A stretch of DNA of 5,694 nucleotides. It comes from Candidatus Bathyarchaeota archaeon. Its GTDB lineage: Archaea > Thermoproteota > Bathyarchaeia > 40CM-2-53-6. Under the pieces are notes generated by a model, which was given only the letters and a program-made list of their open reading frames with translations, searched no databases and was not told the DNA's origin. This document shows positions 1 to 4,955 of the stretch, piece by piece. A program made the translations under genes and the position numbers. Each line of letters opens with the position of its first letter. Positions within the stretch are counted from its first letter, which is position 1. The stretch lies in contig VBBH01000028.1 of assembly GCA_005888695.1 (NCBI GenBank), positions 1-5,694 on the forward strand. Direction: 5' to 3'.

Positions 1-51
1 AGTCAGTGACTGAAAGTTCGTGTCCGTGCCTTTCTGAACTGATTCTTGCAT
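1..51 (-). CDS. N-terminal fragment of an unidentified gene leaving the left edge
   Basis: An ATG on the minus strand at 51-49 opens a frame of 17 codons (MQESVQKGTDTNFQSLT) with no stop before the window edge. A purine-rich Shine-Dalgarno-like GAGGGAG lies at 65-59, seven bases upstream of the ATG, and a TATA-like box lies further upstream at 90-83. The visible residues are polar and show no signal peptide or known motif, so no function can be given. The gene would be divergent from the QueT gene at 265. Seventeen codons open by chance is not unlikely, so the call rests mainly on the ribosome binding site and TATA box being in register. If the TATA box sets the transcript start, the start falls near 60, which would cut into the Shine-Dalgarno sequence. 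The two signals are therefore not fully consistent. Confidence 0.4.
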   Translation of the reverse strand, partial: MQESVQKGTDTNFQSLT

Positions 52-82
52 GCGAATTCTCCCTCGTGCCCAACAGGTCTGT

Positions 83-92
83 TATTTATATC
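83..92 (-). promoter_or_regulatory. TATA-like box for the left minus-strand gene
   Basis: Read on the minus strand, 92-83 is GATATAAATA, a good match to an archaeal TATA box. Its centre lies about 36 bases upstream of the ATG at 51, similar to the TATA-to-start distances of the other genes in this window. The plus-strand reading (TTTATATC) could also serve rightward transcription, but it would give the QueT gene a leader of about 150 bases. Confidence 0.4.
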
Positions 93-103
93 TGGTAGTC
101 AAA

Positions 104-120
104 ACCAACCACCTTGGTTG
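104..120. promoter_or_regulatory. Inverted repeat in divergent intergenic region, possible operator
   Basis: CAACCA at 106-111 pairs with TGGTTG at 115-120 across three bases. Alternatively ACCAA (104-108) mirrors TTGGT (114-118) across five bases. The element sits between the divergent genes just beside the TATA-like box at 83-92, where a regulator could block the leftward promoter. No known regulator motif is recognised. Confidence 0.25.
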
Positions 121-149
121 TCTCAGCTTTACCAATACCCCTACGGTAA

Positions 150-159
150 GATCTAGATC
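150..159. repeat. Perfect 10-base palindrome GATCTAGATC
   Basis: GATCTAGATC reads the same on both strands. It contains CTAG and lies in the middle of the divergent intergenic region. It could be a dimeric regulator site, but a palindrome of this length is only modest evidence. Confidence 0.3.
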
Positions 160-225
160 GAAGACCTACTGATCCTTTTTCCCTAATCTTTCGTTATTGT
201 TCCATTTAGTGCAGCCTGCTAATCC

Positions 226-234
226 TTAAATTAA
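226..234 (+). promoter_or_regulatory. TATA-like box for the QueT gene
   Basis: TTAAATTAA at 226-234 is centred 35 bases upstream of the GTG at 265. With the usual archaeal spacing the transcript would start near 256, giving a leader of about nine bases without a Shine-Dalgarno sequence. There is no clear purine-rich BRE upstream, so this is a moderate candidate. Confidence 0.35.
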
Positions 235-235
235 C

Positions 236-268
236 ATGAGAAAGCTCGCCCCGTTCATTGGCGCGTGA
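236..268 (+). CDS. Possible 10-codon upstream ORF overlapping the QueT start
   Basis: ATG at 236 starts MRKLAPFIGA and ends at TGA 266-268. The stop overlaps the GTG start of the QueT gene as GTGA (265-268), the arrangement seen in translationally coupled genes. No Shine-Dalgarno sequence is visible before the ATG. If transcription begins near 256, as the TATA-like box at 226-234 predicts, this ORF would not be in the transcript. It is listed because of the exact overlap; it may be chance. Confidence 0.15.
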   Translation: MRKLAPFIGA

Positions 269-855
269 GTGGGTCCTCCCACCCGTTGCGCCATCTGACC
301 GAAAGAAATCCCGGAGTAGGGAGGAAAAAGACAGTAGCAACCATAACAGAAAAATTAGAACGCTACGAGCTTAAGAGAACCCTTACCGTCAAAGCTCTCT
401 CAAAAGTCGCCGTATTCGCCGCTCTATACACCGTCCTCGTCTGGCTGTTCCAACCTTTCGGTTTTGCAGCCTTGCAATTCAGGGTCGCCGAGGGATTGAA
501 ACCTTCCATTGCCAAGGTCCGAACCTTAGCGGTCGCGTTTGCTATCGGAAACTTCCTTGGAAACCTGGTCTCGCCGTTTGCTGGGATCTACGAACTAGCC
601 TTCATGCCTACGATGAACATTGTAGGGGGATTGCTTGCGTATTATGCCGCCAAGATCTTCAAGGGAAACTACTTCGTGGCCGCGCTGGTATACGGGACAA
701 CTATTGGACTGAGCGTCTCTTGGATGCTTCATGCACTATTCAATATTCCATTGCTCGATTTGATCCCGTTCCTGTTGGCTAGCGAGTTGATTGCAATGAT
801 ACTAGGCGCAGTAGCGTTCCTGTTTCTAGAGAAGCGCTGGAAATGGTATCAATGA
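265..855 (+). CDS. queT: QueT-family transporter, queuosine/archaeosine precursor uptake S-component
   Basis: This 196-residue integral membrane protein resembles the QueT family, substrate-binding subunits of ECF-type vitamin transporters linked to uptake of queuosine precursors. In an archaeon the deazapurine could feed archaeosine synthesis, but the substrate is inference. Family-like segments are FGFAALQFRVAEGL at residues 65-78 and AIGNFLGNLVSPFAGIYEL at about 93-111. Hydrophobic helices fall at about 45-62, 86-105, 112-131, 135-155 and 166-187, with a basic C-terminus (EKRWKWYQ). The GTG at 265 is the only reasonable start: the frame is closed by TAA at 232-234, and after TTG 286 no canonical start precedes the first helix. 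It leaves an unusual polar extension of about 40 residues. A GGGAGG lies inside the coding region at 319-324 with no canonical in-frame start just after it. The zinc-ribbon gene follows 26 bases downstream. ECF energising subunits are not in the window. Confidence 0.85.
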   Translation: MSGSSHPLRHLTERNPGVGRKKTVATITEKLERYELKRTLTVKALSKVAVFAALYTVLVWLFQPFGFAALQFRVAEGLKPSIAKVRTLAVAFAIGNFLGNLVSPFAGIYELAFMPTMNIVGGLLAYYAAKIFKGNYFVAALVYGTTIGLSVSWMLHALFNIPLLDLIPFLLASELIAMILGAVAFLFLEKRWKWYQ

Positions 856-860
856 AAAAA

Positions 861-870
861 GGGGGAGGTG
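861..870 (+). promoter_or_regulatory. Strong Shine-Dalgarno sequence before the zinc-ribbon gene
   Basis: GGGGGAGGTG at 861-870 contains the near-perfect anti-16S complement GGAGGTG. The ATG at 882 is 11 bases beyond it, rather far. A nearer ATG at 872 is almost touching it and opens only a 20-codon frame ending at 934, so 882 is the better start. The site supports translation of the second gene from a shared QueT transcript. Confidence 0.6.
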
Positions 871-881
871 AATGATCGAGT

Positions 882-1073
882 ATGTGTATTACAGCGGTAG
901 TGAAATGTTGGCACTGCGGAGAATGGTTCACTAAGAAGGCAAACCGCGGCGAGTTCGAAGACTGTCCCTATTGCGGAAAAGGCTTTGAACAATTGACCCC
1001 AGAAGCACAACGGGCTGTGAAGGCCACCCTAGCACCATTCTTCGAAGTACCACAGATTAAGCAGGTCGCGTGA
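882..1073 (+). CDS. Small zinc-ribbon protein, function unknown
   Basis: This 63-residue protein carries two CxxC knuckles, CWHC at residues 9-12 and CPYC at 28-31, separated by 15 residues. That is the pattern of a single zinc ribbon. Each knuckle is followed by glycine (CGE, CGK), as in rubredoxin-like and ribosomal zinc ribbons. The remaining half (about 36-63) is probably one helix plus a short tail, with no membrane segment. The ATG at 882 is chosen because the frame is closed by TGA at 873-875 and a strong Shine-Dalgarno sequence precedes it; GTG at 900 is an alternative. It lies 26 bases after the QueT gene on the same strand, so co-transcription is likely. A link to deazapurine uptake or tRNA modification is only suggested by position. 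The ribbon may bind nucleic acid or protein. I do not recognise a named family. Confidence 0.72.
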   Translation: MCITAVVKCWHCGEWFTKKANRGEFEDCPYCGKGFEQLTPEAQRAVKATLAPFFEVPQIKQVA

Positions 1074-1084
1074 CCCGCTTAATC
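1055..1084 (+). terminator. Long hairpin across the zinc-ribbon stop codon
   Basis: GATTAAGCAGGTC (1055-1067) pairs with GACCCGCTTAATC (1072-1084) around the four-base loop GCGT. This gives 12 pairs out of 13 with one A-C mismatch. The TGA stop (1071-1073) begins in the loop. No T-run follows, so it is not a classical archaeal or intrinsic terminator; it may mark or protect an mRNA 3' end. A second short stem follows directly (1084-1102). Confidence 0.45.
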
Positions 1085-1327
1085 CCCGTTGGTCATGCGG
1101 GGCAGGGTGTAGGCTTCACTTCGGGAAAAAAAGTTAGGTTCGAAGATCACTGCTCTCACTGACCTCGCCGTCTAATAACGACTCCCCACTTGCGGGAAAG
1201 CGGTAGACTCCCGGCCGCTTTCTCCGAGGAGCTCGTGGAGGGTTCCGTCTGGGCAAGAATTAAGTGCGCGAATGCAGACAATATTTTCGACCCATCTTTT
1301 GAGCCTAGGTGACAAGCAATTCGAGGA
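1074..1327. other. Intergenic spacer with several hairpins, no recognised gene
   Basis: This 254-base spacer holds no supported gene. CCCCG (1084-1088) pairs with CGGGG (1098-1102) over a nine-base loop. A run of seven A at about 1126-1132 would read as seven T for leftward transcripts. GAAAGCGG (1196-1203) pairs perfectly with CCGCTTTC (1215-1222), extending to ten pairs (1194-1203 with 1215-1224) with one G-T wobble. The stem is followed by a small CGAG/CTCG stem at 1225-1235. GGTTCGAA near 1137 recalls a tRNA T-loop, but no tRNA arms can be built around it. A structured RNA is possible but no known RNA family is recognised. Confidence 0.5.
1277..1287 (+). promoter_or_regulatory. TATA-like box for the 87-residue gene
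   Basis: The A/T-rich stretch AATATTTT within 1277-1287 is centred about 45 bases upstream of the ATG at 1328. This predicts a transcript start near 1309 and a short leader containing GAGGA. The match is loose. Confidence 0.3.
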
Positions 1328-1591
1328 ATGCCACACACAATAAAGATTGAACGGAAGGGAAACGAGTTGGTAGTGCATTTGGCATTAATAGATTCACCAC
1401 GACCAACGTTTCCTGACGGAGTTCTACTTCATACTGAGGGTTGGGTAGACATAGGGTACGGGATGAAAATGTTCTTGGTTATTGGAGCAGCAAATCGAAC
1501 ATATCATAATGATCCGTTATTACTGCACGAAAAGCGCAGTCGATTCCGCTGGCTTAGACCAAGAAAAACTCAACCAATGCTACCACCGTGA
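1328..1591 (+). CDS. Hypothetical 87-residue protein
   Basis: I do not recognise this protein. It starts at ATG 1328, directly preceded by GAGGA with almost no spacing; AGGTGA at 1307-1312 is a better Shine-Dalgarno match but is 15 bases away. The first two thirds alternate polar and hydrophobic residues (IKIERKGNELVVHLALI and GYGMKMFLVIGAAN) as in a small beta-rich domain. The C-terminus is strongly basic (KRSRFRWLRPRK), which could bind nucleic acid. There are no cysteines, signal peptide or membrane helix. Codon third positions are more A/T-rich than in its neighbours, which might mean transfer or a poorly expressed gene. It ends 11 bases from the convergent synthase gene. Two minus-strand frames overlap its 5' end but look like shadows. 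Support is an intact frame, a start context and a TATA-like box only. Confidence 0.45.
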   Translation: MPHTIKIERKGNELVVHLALIDSPRPTFPDGVLLHTEGWVDIGYGMKMFLVIGAANRTYHNDPLLLHEKRSRFRWLRPRKTQPMLPP

Positions 1592-1597
1592 TAGCAT
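1577..1597. terminator. Short hairpin between convergent genes
   Basis: ATGCTA (1577-1582) pairs perfectly with TAGCAT (1592-1597) over a nine-base loop that contains the TGA stop of the small gene at 1589-1591. On the minus strand the hairpin lies just after the synthase stop at 1603, so it could serve both convergent transcripts. Six pairs without a T-run is weak evidence for termination. Confidence 0.3.
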
Positions 1598-1602
1598 AGG
1601 GG

Positions 1603-2688
1603 CTACCGTTCTCTGGTTCCTTTGATGAATTCTTCCACCCATTGAGACGCGACGCTATCCGGCACTGTAACAGGTGGATGCTTGAAACTGTACGAGGAGA
1701 TGCTCGTAAGTGGTCCCGCTATTCCACGGTCCAATCCGACCTTGACGGCACGTATCGCGTCCACAACGACGCCCGCACTGTCCGGTGCGTCCTCGACCGC
1801 CAATTTGAGATCCACCTGCAACGGAACGTTCGCCCATTTCCTGCCTTTCAAGTAGATGTAACAGATCTTCTTGTTCCGTAGACTCGGCACGTAGTCTGAC
1901 GGTCCAATCCTCGTGGGCACATCATACGGGATCAGACTAGAAACCGCGCTCGTCTTGCTGATCCTTTTCGAATGCAAGCGCTCCTCAACTGTCATATTCA
2001 GAAAATCCGTGTCCCCACCTAGATTCAACTGATAACTCTCATCCACTCTCGCCCCTCGCTTGATGAACAGGTCAACAAGTGCACGGTGAATAATTGTCGC
2101 ACCAACCTGGCTCTTAATATCGTCCCCAGCAATCGGCAACTTCCTCGCCTCGAACTTACTCGCCCACTCCTTCTCCGAAGCTATGAACTCCGGAATACAA
2201 TTAACAAAGCCACACCCCGCGTCCAGTGCTGATTGCGCATAGAACCGTGCACCCTTGCTACTCCCAACAGGAAGATAATTCACAAGAATATGGGCCTTCG
2301 AATCGCGCAACTCCTCTGCCACATCAACAGGTTTCGTCCGCTTCTTGTCATACACATTGAAGACCTTCCTCATATGCGGCGCAACCCCATCTAACACTGG
2401 ACCCGCTTTCACCGTCACATCCATGTCTGGGACATCGCTGATCTTCACAACACAGTTCGGCTCGGTAAAAACCGCCTTACTCAGATCTCGACCGATCTTT
2501 TTCCTGTTAACCTCGAAGGCTGCAACGAAGGTAATGTCTTCGACCGCGTAGTTGCCGAACTTGGGATGCATGAGTCCTGTGGTAAGGCCGTTCTCGGCGG
2601 GCGGATTCTTCCGATAATACTCAATGCCCTGTATCAGTGCACTCGCACAGTTGCCGACTCCAGCCAGTGCGACTTTGATCTTGCCCAT
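1603..2688 (-). CDS. ino1: Myo-inositol-1-phosphate synthase (inositol-3-phosphate synthase)
   Basis: This cytosolic enzyme converts glucose 6-phosphate to 1L-myo-inositol 1-phosphate using bound NAD in an internal oxidation, aldol cyclisation and reduction. In archaea the product feeds archaetidylinositol lipid headgroups and, in some thermophiles, di-myo-inositol phosphate. The 361 residues match the compact archaeal/mycobacterial form, not the roughly 500-residue eukaryotic one. Seen motifs are the Rossmann NAD loop GVGNCAS at residues 10-16, LVNYLPVGS at 135-143, the family hallmark GDDIKSQVGAT at 188-198, and the active-site region DLKLAVEDAPDSAG at 293-306. The length and N-terminus are complete. 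ATG 2688 directly precedes the nucleotide-binding strand (KIKVALAG) and has AGGA at 2696-2693. A TATA-like box lies at 2733-2724. The gene is divergent from the propeller-dockerin gene and convergent with the small gene at 1328. It has no operon partner in the window. Confidence 0.97.
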   Translation of the reverse strand: MGKIKVALAGVGNCASALIQGIEYYRKNPPAENGLTTGLMHPKFGNYAVEDITFVAAFEVNRKKIGRDLSKAVFTEPNCVVKISDVPDMDVTVKAGPVLDGVAPHMRKVFNVYDKKRTKPVDVAEELRDSKAHILVNYLPVGSSKGARFYAQSALDAGCGFVNCIPEFIASEKEWASKFEARKLPIAGDDIKSQVGATIIHRALVDLFIKRGARVDESYQLNLGGDTDFLNMTVEERLHSKRISKTSAVSSLIPYDVPTRIGPSDYVPSLRNKKICYIYLKGRKWANVPLQVDLKLAVEDAPDSAGVVVDAIRAVKVGLDRGIAGPLTSISSYSFKHPPVTVPDSVASQWVEEFIKGTRER

Positions 2689-2723
2689 ATTTTCCTAGGC
2701 CGACAAGCGACGTGGCTCAATCC

Positions 2724-2733
2724 CTATAATAAA
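2724..2733 (-). promoter_or_regulatory. TATA-like box for the inositol phosphate synthase gene
   Basis: On the minus strand 2733-2724 reads TTTATTATAG, centred about 41 bases upstream of the ATG at 2688. It predicts a transcript start near 2703 and a leader of about 15 bases that contains AGGA. A GCAAC/GTTGC inverted repeat (2743-2755) sits just upstream and could be a regulator site. This is the clearest promoter candidate in the window. Confidence 0.5.
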
Positions 2734-2863
2734 CCTAGGAATGCAACCTCGTTGCGGGACAGAGCCCTCCCATCAATCAAGCTTTTACCCCAACGAACTC
2801 TCCTCGTAGCATTTGCATGATCGCCCTCGTGGCCTTTACGAATTGAGCATGAATTTTGAGCAC

Positions 2864-2878
2864 GGGAGGGGGAGGGGG
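2864..2878 (+). other. G-rich purine tract
   Basis: GGGAGGGGGAGGGGG at 2864-2878 has three runs of three or more G separated by single A residues. It falls short of the four runs of a standard G-quadruplex, although a two-tier form is possible. It precedes TATAC and a possible small ORF at 2893. It is too far (14 bases) from that ATG to be an ordinary Shine-Dalgarno site. Confidence 0.35.
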
Positions 2879-2892
2879 TATACTAGGATCAA

Positions 2893-3045
2893 ATGAAAAA
2901 TTCGTTCTCACAGATTCAAGAGAAATTTTCCCAAAGTTCATTTACGGGTGTCTGCTTGAGCAGTGATCTCGACAAAGGCGCAGTCTTCTGCAAAAACCGT
3001 GCGCATTACTCTTTCTCACAATACTCCTATCCTTACAACTTCTGA
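2893..3045 (+). CDS. Possible 50-residue ORF leading into the propeller gene in another frame
   Basis: ATG 2893 is preceded by AGGA (2885-2888) at four bases and opens a 50-residue frame (MKNSFSQIQEKFSQ...SYPYNF) ending at TGA 3043-3045. The peptide is serine- and phenylalanine-rich and resembles nothing known. Its interest is positional. At 2991-2997 it reads C AAA AAC, and a -1 slip there would enter exactly the frame that encodes the signal peptide and propeller protein. It may be the true 5' end of that gene broken by a missing A in the A5 run, a programmed frameshift leader, or simply chance. Confidence 0.2.
   Translation: MKNSFSQIQEKFSQSSFTGVCLSSDLDKGAVFCKNRAHYSFSQYSYPYNF
2922..2929 (+). 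promoter_or_regulatory. TATA-like A/T box upstream of the signal-peptide region
   Basis: GAAATTTT at 2922-2929 is centred about 37 bases upstream of GTG 2963, which matches the TATA-to-start spacing seen for other genes here. It would support initiation at 2963 rather than at ATG 3069. Other A/T-rich hexamers lie nearby (2851-2857), so it is not unique. Confidence 0.25.
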
Positions 3046-3068
3046 CAACGACGGTAGACGCTCACAAT
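2988..3068 (+). other. Signal peptide coding sequence in frame with the propeller-dockerin gene, no canonical start
   Basis: Reading in the frame of the downstream gene, 2988-3068 encodes LQKPCALLFLTILLSLQ followed by LLTTTVDAHN. This is a textbook secretion signal: a basic start, a hydrophobic core of about 17 residues and a small-residue cleavage region ending near VDA. The frame stays open back to TGA 2964-2966 but contains no ATG, GTG or TTG before ATG 3069. CTG 2988 would give a 25-residue signal peptide if used as a start, with AAAGG at 2974-2978 upstream. Alternatively GTG 2963 in the second frame reaches this frame if the A5 run at 2992-2996 were A4. Confidence 0.7.
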
Positions 3069-4955
3069 ATGATTGACGTTATCCCAAGGATCAGTCGCTC
3101 TCTCAATTATAGAATCGCATCAGTCATCCCATCGGGTCGGAATGAAAGAGGAATTGCCAGGAAACAAGTAATCACTGCAAACGCCCAAGTCACAAGTGAT
3201 CCTACTAATCAGCCTCAGAATGAGCCAACCGTAGCCATCGACCCAGTAGACAACAGTCGGGTAGCGGCAGGCGCGAATGATTATCGCTTAGTCGCTCAGG
3301 GCCACGACGCCTGGCTTGGCTTCTACACTAGCAAAGACAATGGCACCACGTGGATCGACAGCCTCTTACCAGGTTATCCAGGCGGAACAATAGCACCACT
3401 GTCGGGTTACACCACAGGCAGCGATCCTGCAATCGCTTTCGACCTGAACGGTAGACTCTACTACTCAGGAATCGTGTTTGTCCGGCAATCAAGCGGCGCC
3501 GGAATCGACGGCACAGTCTTCGCGGCACACTCCACAGACAATGGAACAAACTGGGTGGAGACGATCGTTGCCTTGGGCAGCAACACTCGACGAGGGAGCG
3601 TGTTCAACGATAAGCCCTACATCGCAATCGATACGATCGCCAATAGCGCATTCAAAGGACGGATCTATCTGAGTTGGACAGGGTTCGTTAACACCAACCC
3701 GGGCGTGATCCTCTTCTCCGAATCCTCAGATGGAGGATCAACCTTCTCCAGCCCCACCACGATAAGCAATATTCCCGCAGACGAAATGCAAGGCAGTGTT
3801 CCATCTGTCGGGCCTAACGGCATCCTCTACGTGACATGGGAAGACACTACCTCCAACCATATCATGATATCAAAATCGACAAATGGCGGAACGGGCTTCT
3901 CAGCTCCGATTGCCGTAGCAACTGTGATCCCGCTACCGGCAACTCTTCCGAACAGCAGTTTTCGTGAAAGCAGTTTTCCAACTCTCGCCGTTGATCCTGT
4001 CAATGGCACTGTATTCATTGGGTGGGACGATTATCGAAACGGGAACAGCGACATATTCCTGACACGTTCCACTGACAGGGCAGCTACATTCTCCGGACCC
4101 GTAAAGCTGAACGATGATACTACCACTAACGACCAGTTCTTTCCTTGGATACAATCTGTGTCGGGAAAAATAGCAGCTGTATGGTACGACCGGCGCCTAG
4201 ATCCCGGCAACCATAATATGGACATATTCTACAGCGAATCGATCAATCAAGGACTCGCCTGGTCGCCTAACGTCCGATTATCCAGCGTTTCGAGCAACCC
4301 TGACTGTTGCGGCTTCCTGGGCCAGTTCATCGGGGATTATATCGGGATGGCGTTGACCTCCTCGACTGCACGTGCAGTGTGGTTGGATACTCGAAATGGA
4401 AACCAAGACATCTTCACGGAACGATACCCACCATTACCCAAAGTGTCTATCACCGGCATAGCCCTCCCGAGAAATATCATGTACAATCAGATCTCAAGCA
4501 AACCGTTGAATGCTACAATCATCGTAAAGAACGATGCCCCCTACGATGAAACGATAACCGTCGCATTCTCATTGCAGAACATTACCGGAACAATTTTTCT
4601 CTCCGTAAACCAGACCGCGCCCCCACTATCAAGCGCAACAGTCAACCTAACGTTCACAGTTCAAACCCAGAATCTGCCAAGAGGAAGCTACACTATGATC
4701 GCACATGTCTTCCCTGTCAAAGGTCAGACGGACATATCTAACAACACTATGACAAGTCTGCTTCAAGTCCACATTCCAGGCGACATAAACGGTGACGGCG
4801 TCGTCAATATAATCGACCTCGTAGCAGTCGGAAGCCACTTTGGAGCGAGAAGAGGCGACCCCAATTACTTGCCTGCTGCTGACTTAAACAATGATGGCGT
4901 AATCGACATCATAGACCTCAGCATCGTCGGATCAACTTTCGGACGCACTGGCTAG
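3069..4955 (+). CDS. Secreted six-bladed Asp-box beta-propeller protein with C-terminal dockerin
   Basis: The 628 residues from ATG 3069 form three parts. Residues about 45-455 carry six Asp-box (BNR) motifs, SKDNGTTW 88, STDNGTNW 155, SSDGGSTF 219, STNGGTGF 270, STDRAATF 334 and SINQGLAW 391. They are spaced 51-67 residues apart, as in a six-bladed sialidase-type propeller. Residues about 457-568 are a CARDB-like beta-sandwich. Residues 571-626 are a type I dockerin-like pair of calcium loops, DINGDGVVNIID (572-583) and DLNNDGVIDIID (605-616). NxS/T sequons are frequent (NGT, NAT, NIT, NQT, NLT, NNT), fitting a glycosylated surface protein. Glycan binding or hydrolysis is plausible, but the sialidase arginine triad cannot be assigned, so no enzyme activity is claimed. 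No cohesin partner is in view. ATG 3069 lacks a Shine-Dalgarno sequence and would leave the protein without a secretion signal; the true start is probably upstream, between 2893 and 2988. Confidence 0.92.
   Translation: MIDVIPRISRSLNYRIASVIPSGRNERGIARKQVITANAQVTSDPTNQPQNEPTVAIDPVDNSRVAAGANDYRLVAQGHDAWLGFYTSKDNGTTWIDSLLPGYPGGTIAPLSGYTTGSDPAIAFDLNGRLYYSGIVFVRQSSGAGIDGTVFAAHSTDNGTNWVETIVALGSNTRRGSVFNDKPYIAIDTIANSAFKGRIYLSWTGFVNTNPGVILFSESSDGGSTFSSPTTISNIPADEMQGSVPSVGPNGILYVTWEDTTSNHIMISKSTNGGTGFSAPIAVATVIPLPATLPNSSFRESSFPTLAVDPVNGTVFIGWDDYRNGNSDIFLTRSTDRAATFSGPVKLNDDTTTNDQFFPWIQSVSGKIAAVWYDRRLDPGNHNMDIFYSESINQGLAWSPNVRLSSVSSNPDCCGFLGQFIGDYIGMALTSSTARAVWLDTRNGNQDIFTERYPPLPKVSITGIALPRNIMYNQISSKPLNATIIVKNDAPYDETITVAFSLQNITGTIFLSVNQTAPPLSSATVNLTFTVQTQNLPRGSYTMIAHVFPVKGQTDISNNTMTSLLQVHIPGDINGDGVVNIIDLVAVGSHFGARRGDPNYLPAADLNNDGVIDIIDLSIVGSTFGRTG

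Larger units (their letters stand above)
2843..2962 (+). repeat. Three copies of TTGAGCA upstream of the propeller-dockerin gene
   Basis: TTGAGCA occurs at 2843-2849, 2856-2862 and 2956-2962. The first two are 13 bases apart start to start and the third is 100 bases further. No other copy was noticed in the window. They lie between the divergent synthase and propeller genes, a place where direct repeats often bind a regulator. The role is unproven. Confidence 0.3.

Noticed and set aside
101..235. preQ1-type riboswitch ahead of the QueT gene
   Set aside because: No recognisable preQ1 aptamer hairpin with an A-rich tail is seen, and the likely transcript start is near 256, leaving almost no leader.
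1130..1150. GGTTCGAA resembling a tRNA T-loop
   Set aside because: No five-pair T stem, acceptor stem or anticodon arm can be built around it.
1156..1378. Two overlapping minus-strand frames across the spacer and start of the 1328 gene
   Set aside because: They overlap each other and the better-supported plus-strand gene. Neither has a convincing start context, and the translations look like low-information shadows.
2566..2820. Plus-strand frame of 84 codons over the synthase start and its promoter
   Set aside because: It is mostly antisense to the well-supported synthase gene and runs through its TATA-like box.
2864..2878. G-quadruplex in the G-rich tract
   Set aside because: Only three G-runs are present. 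A standard four-run quadruplex is not met, so it is recorded only as a G-rich tract.
2964..2966. Recoded TGA joining the upstream frame to the signal peptide frame
   Set aside because: TGA is used as a normal stop by other genes here, and the upstream in-frame sequence has no good start.
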